A program made the translations under genes and the position numbers. A stretch of 64,000 nucleotides of DNA from Imbricaverruca yamaguchii (taxonomy: Eukaryota > Arthropoda > Thecostraca > Neoverrucidae). The stretch covers positions 1,985,001-2,049,000 of the forward strand of contig JAOTOL010001604.1 in NCBI GenBank assembly GCA_034440575.1. The letters are read 5' to 3'. The notes under the pieces are model-generated. The model did not search any database and had not been told where the DNA came from. It saw nothing but the letters and a program-made list of their open reading frames with translations. Each line of letters starts with the position of its first letter. The stretch's first letter is position 1. Below, piece after piece: positions 60,701 to 64,000 of this stretch.

Positions 60701-63475
60701 GCCCTCTCACATAAATCCCTCCAAGGACGTTGCACTTGAGCATTATGTTGTGCACTCTGCAGGGTTCATGTGCCACGATCCCCTGGAAGTTATTTGGGCC
60801 ACGAGCCACCTGTTCCCATGAGGATATTCTCAGTGTTGGGCTGCAGTGGACATGTTCTAAAACAAAACACTTGTTCTCGTCCCAGCAATGTTTCAAAAGG
60901 AAGGCTTAACGCATGTTTTCCAATGCCAGTCCCTTGATTTTAGAGCTAAGTGACATTGGTCCCGGAAATTGGATTTGTTCCCATCAGTTCGCAGGACAAG
61001 AACATGCCATTGCCTGATGACACATATATGCTCCCATATGACTTGCAGGGAGTTGGTAGTAATCTAAGAGTTAGGAAGGATTATTTTCGTTACTTTCTCT
61101 GCAACGGTACATGATTTTCCCGCTTCTTTCTTTCGTCACTAGACTTTGCCAGCCTGCATGCAATAGCTGATAAGGGGTGTTGTCGAGTCGCCAAGCTCCC
61201 ACCCATCCCACCCACCTCCAACCCGTACTATGGCATGCTACATCGCCCATGTATCAGCTCAAACGGCTTCCGACGGACAAAGTTGCTCTCTGTTGTCCAA
61301 TTTACTTCCAAATAATGTCACACCAGGGCAATTTCACATGGTCGGTCCACTAGCTCTTAGCATAGCCCGAGTTCAACTTTCATGGAACCAGCTGGAGTCC
61401 GCCTGGTTATTCAACAAACAAAAATACCCGCGATGACATTCGATACAAACACGAAGCATATTTCCCTGCGAAGAAGTTCAAGCTTTTGTGCTCTTGAGCA
61501 ATACTTTGCAGAAAATGTACCTGAGATTTACACTGAGAAATAAAAGCAAAGGTAGTAGATTAATTTTACCATAAGATGCAGGTCACCGCATTCATTTAAT
61601 TTTTAAATCCTAAAACGTCGATTTTATTTCGAACTGCTGATGAAGGCGTACGTAATGCTCGTACTTCACATGTAAGCCGCATTTCTCGGGAGCTCCGTTG
61701 CTATCAGTGCCAGGGGTAGCTACAGTGGGGCACTGGAAGCATGTCGCCCCCCCCCATGGAAAGGTGACTCCTCTTCAGCAGGGAAAGGAACCTCTTCAGA
61801 AGGGATCGACTGCAAACCTCCCCACGTCCAACGAATGTTTTCGCCGAAGGCCTCCCAGGAAATGTGCCCATCCCCGTTACAATTTCTGGATACGCCCCGG
61901 ATGAGAGACTCCCTCGGATGCTGTTCGCAATAAATGGAAGAGATTCAAGGACAATTTCTAAATCAAAAGTTTGGTAATGATCCTTGTATATTATCAGCAG
62001 CTGGCAAGACTGGACGTGTCCAATATGAGCAATACTTTCTTCACCTTACGCTGAAGTCTGTAAGCTGTAAATGCTGCTGTAATCTGTAAATGTCTGGTTG
62101 CAAAAGTCTTGTTATATCCGTGAAAGTCTGTAAGCTGTAAATGTGCAAATGTATTGTTGAGAGTGCGCCATTTCTCCAGATGGACACCATCCATCCCAAT
62201 AATGTCAAAGAGATGCTTTCCAACCTCCCGTATGATGAATTTTTGGCCAGAGGGGCGCCTTTAGAAATTCGACAGTGCGCAAGCTGACCGCCCACGGCCT
62301 TTCCGGTTCAGAGGGGTAGGGCGGTTGCCATCTTTGCCCATTGCACTTGTCCCTGCCTATATACCCCATTCCTGCCGCACCGCCCACGGGACTATCTTGT
62401 TTAGCAGTGAAGTGACCTTCCTCATTATTGCTGTTCAGTGTAAATGGTTGTTTTATACAAAAGGAATGTTGAGCCTCTTCTGCACTATCCAAAGCTACCT
62501 TCACCTCTTCCAAATATGTAATGAGACGTTCGTAGGACGTCCTCTTACAAGGTTTGATTGGGATGCGGGGCGCCGCTATTCATTCCAATGAGGTCCGATC
62601 CTAGCGTTTCAAGTTCCCGCCTATCCCAGTAATGCTTCTGCAATAGGGAATGCAGCTTGACTGGGGGAAGCGGTTATGAGTGTGGGAGGAACTAGCCAGG
62701 CGATATTTTGGGATCGTTTTTGGTAATGTCTATGCTGTTTCATTTCCTCATAGATAAAAAATGGGTACAAGCCTCCGAGCTTACTTATTAGCCCTTCGTC
62801 AGACTTTAAAACAAAAAGCATCCTGCCTGAAAACTGTGCACAAAACCTGACAGAAGGTCAGTAGAAAGCTTGCACGGTACAAAGCTTGCACTTAATATTA
62901 TATCGATCGAAGAAGAGATTCAACAATGCGCACATCGCGAAAAAAAACCTAAAAACCTAGCAAGGCCACTCGATGGTTAGCTACCTGACGCACCCATAGC
63001 AAGCTGACTGCGACCGCCAACTCTTGGACGAAGGCGACAGGAGGCGCCAGTGGTCGCCGCCGACGAGACAGAGGCGACTGAATCGGCCCGCCCTGTGACC
63101 GTCGACGGGTCATGACCGGAGCCGCGAGACTCAGGACTTCCACCGACCGTGACCGACCGGTCAGACGACAGTAGCCTTCCATCGGGCCTTCGGCGCCCGG
63201 CGCAGGCCCGGCTTCGGCGAAGGCCGCCGCCGTGACGCCGGCGTCCTTTGGAGCCCCTCCCCGCCCCCGCCCCCGCCCACGAGGATAAACAAACACGCCG
63301 CCGGCGGTCTGGCACGGGCTCGATGTATGGGCTGGTCGCGGTGTGTCAAAACAGCGGTTTAAGGCCGGTGGAGGTGGATATCCATCACCTAACGAGAGCG
63401 GTGATCTCGTCACTCCTGTCCAGCGGCTGATTGGCACGGCCTGGCGTCCGCTCACCACCGCCGGCAGTACGTCAT
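57790..63475. other. Right-hand unique region, no exon recognised
   Basis: This interval should contain, or lead to, the missing N-terminal glypican exons on the minus strand, but none matched the cysteine-rich N-lobe. Open minus frames at 60896-60525 (123 residues) and 62513-62205 are unrecognised. A short direct repeat (aaagtctgtaagctgtaaat) lies at about 62053 and 62123. A GC/CpG-rich block occupies about 63000-63480. Confidence 0.4.
59011..59110. repeat. 40-bp direct repeat spaced by exactly 60 bp
   Basis: cgccatggtcggcacggggt plus gtgccgctctccaataggcg at 59011-59050 recurs at 59071-59110 with two substitutions. Confidence 0.95.
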
Positions 63476-63499
63476 CAGGCCACTGCAGACACGTGCTCA

Positions 63500-64000
63500 G
63501 CGCTGTCCAGCAGCCACCACTGGCCCGGCGGTCAGATCAGGAGCCACCGCTGACCCGGTGGTGGGATCAGGAGCCACCGCTGACCCGGTGGTGGGACTAG
63601 GAGCCATCACTGGTGGTCCGGTGGTCGGATCAGGGGCCATCACTGACCCGGCGGTCGGATCAGGAGCCACCACTGGTGGTCCGGTGGTGGGATCAGGAGC
63701 CACCACTGGTGGTCCGGTGGTGGGATCAGGAGCCACCGCTGACCCGGTGGTGGGACTAGGAGCCATCACTGGTGGTCCGGTGGTCGGATCAGGGGCCACC
63801 ACTGGCCCGGTGGTGGGATCAAGGGCCATCACTGACCCGGCGGTCGGGTCAGGAGCCATACTGCTCCGGCAGTGGTCGGGCTATCACTGACCCGGTGGTT
63901 AGATCAGGAGCCATCACTGTCCCGGTGGTGGGACTAGGAGCCACCACTGGTGGTCCGGTGGTGGGATCAGGAGCCACCACTGGCCCGGTGGTGGGACTAG
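63500..64000. repeat. 31/34-bp minisatellite running off the right edge
   Basis: The unit is ggtggtgggatcaggagcca followed by ccactggtggtcc or ccgctgaccc. Two unit types (34 bp with 'tggtggtcc', 31 bp with 'tgacc/tggcc') alternate irregularly. At least 14 copies are in the window. Confidence 0.95.

Noticed and set aside
60525..60896. 123-residue minus frame as a missing glypican N-terminal exon
   Set aside because: The cysteine spacing and sequence do not resemble the glypican N-lobe, and no suitable splice phase was found.
62949..63458. 169-residue minus frame as glypican first exon with signal peptide
   Set aside because: Pro/Arg/Gly-rich composition, no hydrophobic leader after a start Met, and no glypican motif.

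Overview
The window is eukaryotic nuclear DNA. Exons are short, their edges follow the GT-AG rule, and reading phase carries across every intron. There are no operons or ribosome-binding sites. Gene content and transposon types point to an arthropod. The GC-rich exons sitting in a minisatellite-rich background suggest a crustacean (possibly a barnacle), but that last step is a weak inference.

Two real host genes were found, both incomplete and pointing towards each other. On the + strand, five exons between 2053 and 19068 encode an aldo-keto reductase of the L-galactose-dehydrogenase-like group, complete except for its N-terminal exon. On the - strand, five exons between 56171 and 28131 encode the C-terminal half of a glypican. 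They cover a furin-type cleavage region, the CWNG cysteine region, acidic Ser-Gly heparan-sulfate attachment sites and a GPI-anchor signal. The glypican N-terminal exons were not found and probably lie beyond 64000. The two genes appear functionally unrelated.

The rest is intron and intergenic DNA. By a rough sum, about a quarter of the window is tandem repeat: more than 25 arrays, with units mostly of 12-50 bp. The largest is a 40-bp unit repeated about 106 times inside reductase intron 1 (3450-7720). Degenerate transposons include a LINE reverse-transcriptase piece at 13.7 kb, a Penelope-like element at 17.1-18.1 kb, a second LINE piece at 19.7-20.3 kb (- strand), two tRNA-derived SINE-like copies, a short 3'-tail repeat present three times, and a broken transposon-type protein gene at 38.6-40.0 kb.

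The most striking observation is that several tandem arrays appear to be seeded on splice junctions. Reductase exon 1 is preceded by a 124-bp duplicate of its own acceptor and start. Exon 2 is the ninth copy of a 41-bp array in which every copy keeps the acceptor. Exon 3 begins inside a 17-bp repeat. In the glypican, one donor is the first unit of a 34-bp array, and other arrays begin 5-20 bp from splice sites. Nothing in the window looks like a prokaryotic or viral system.
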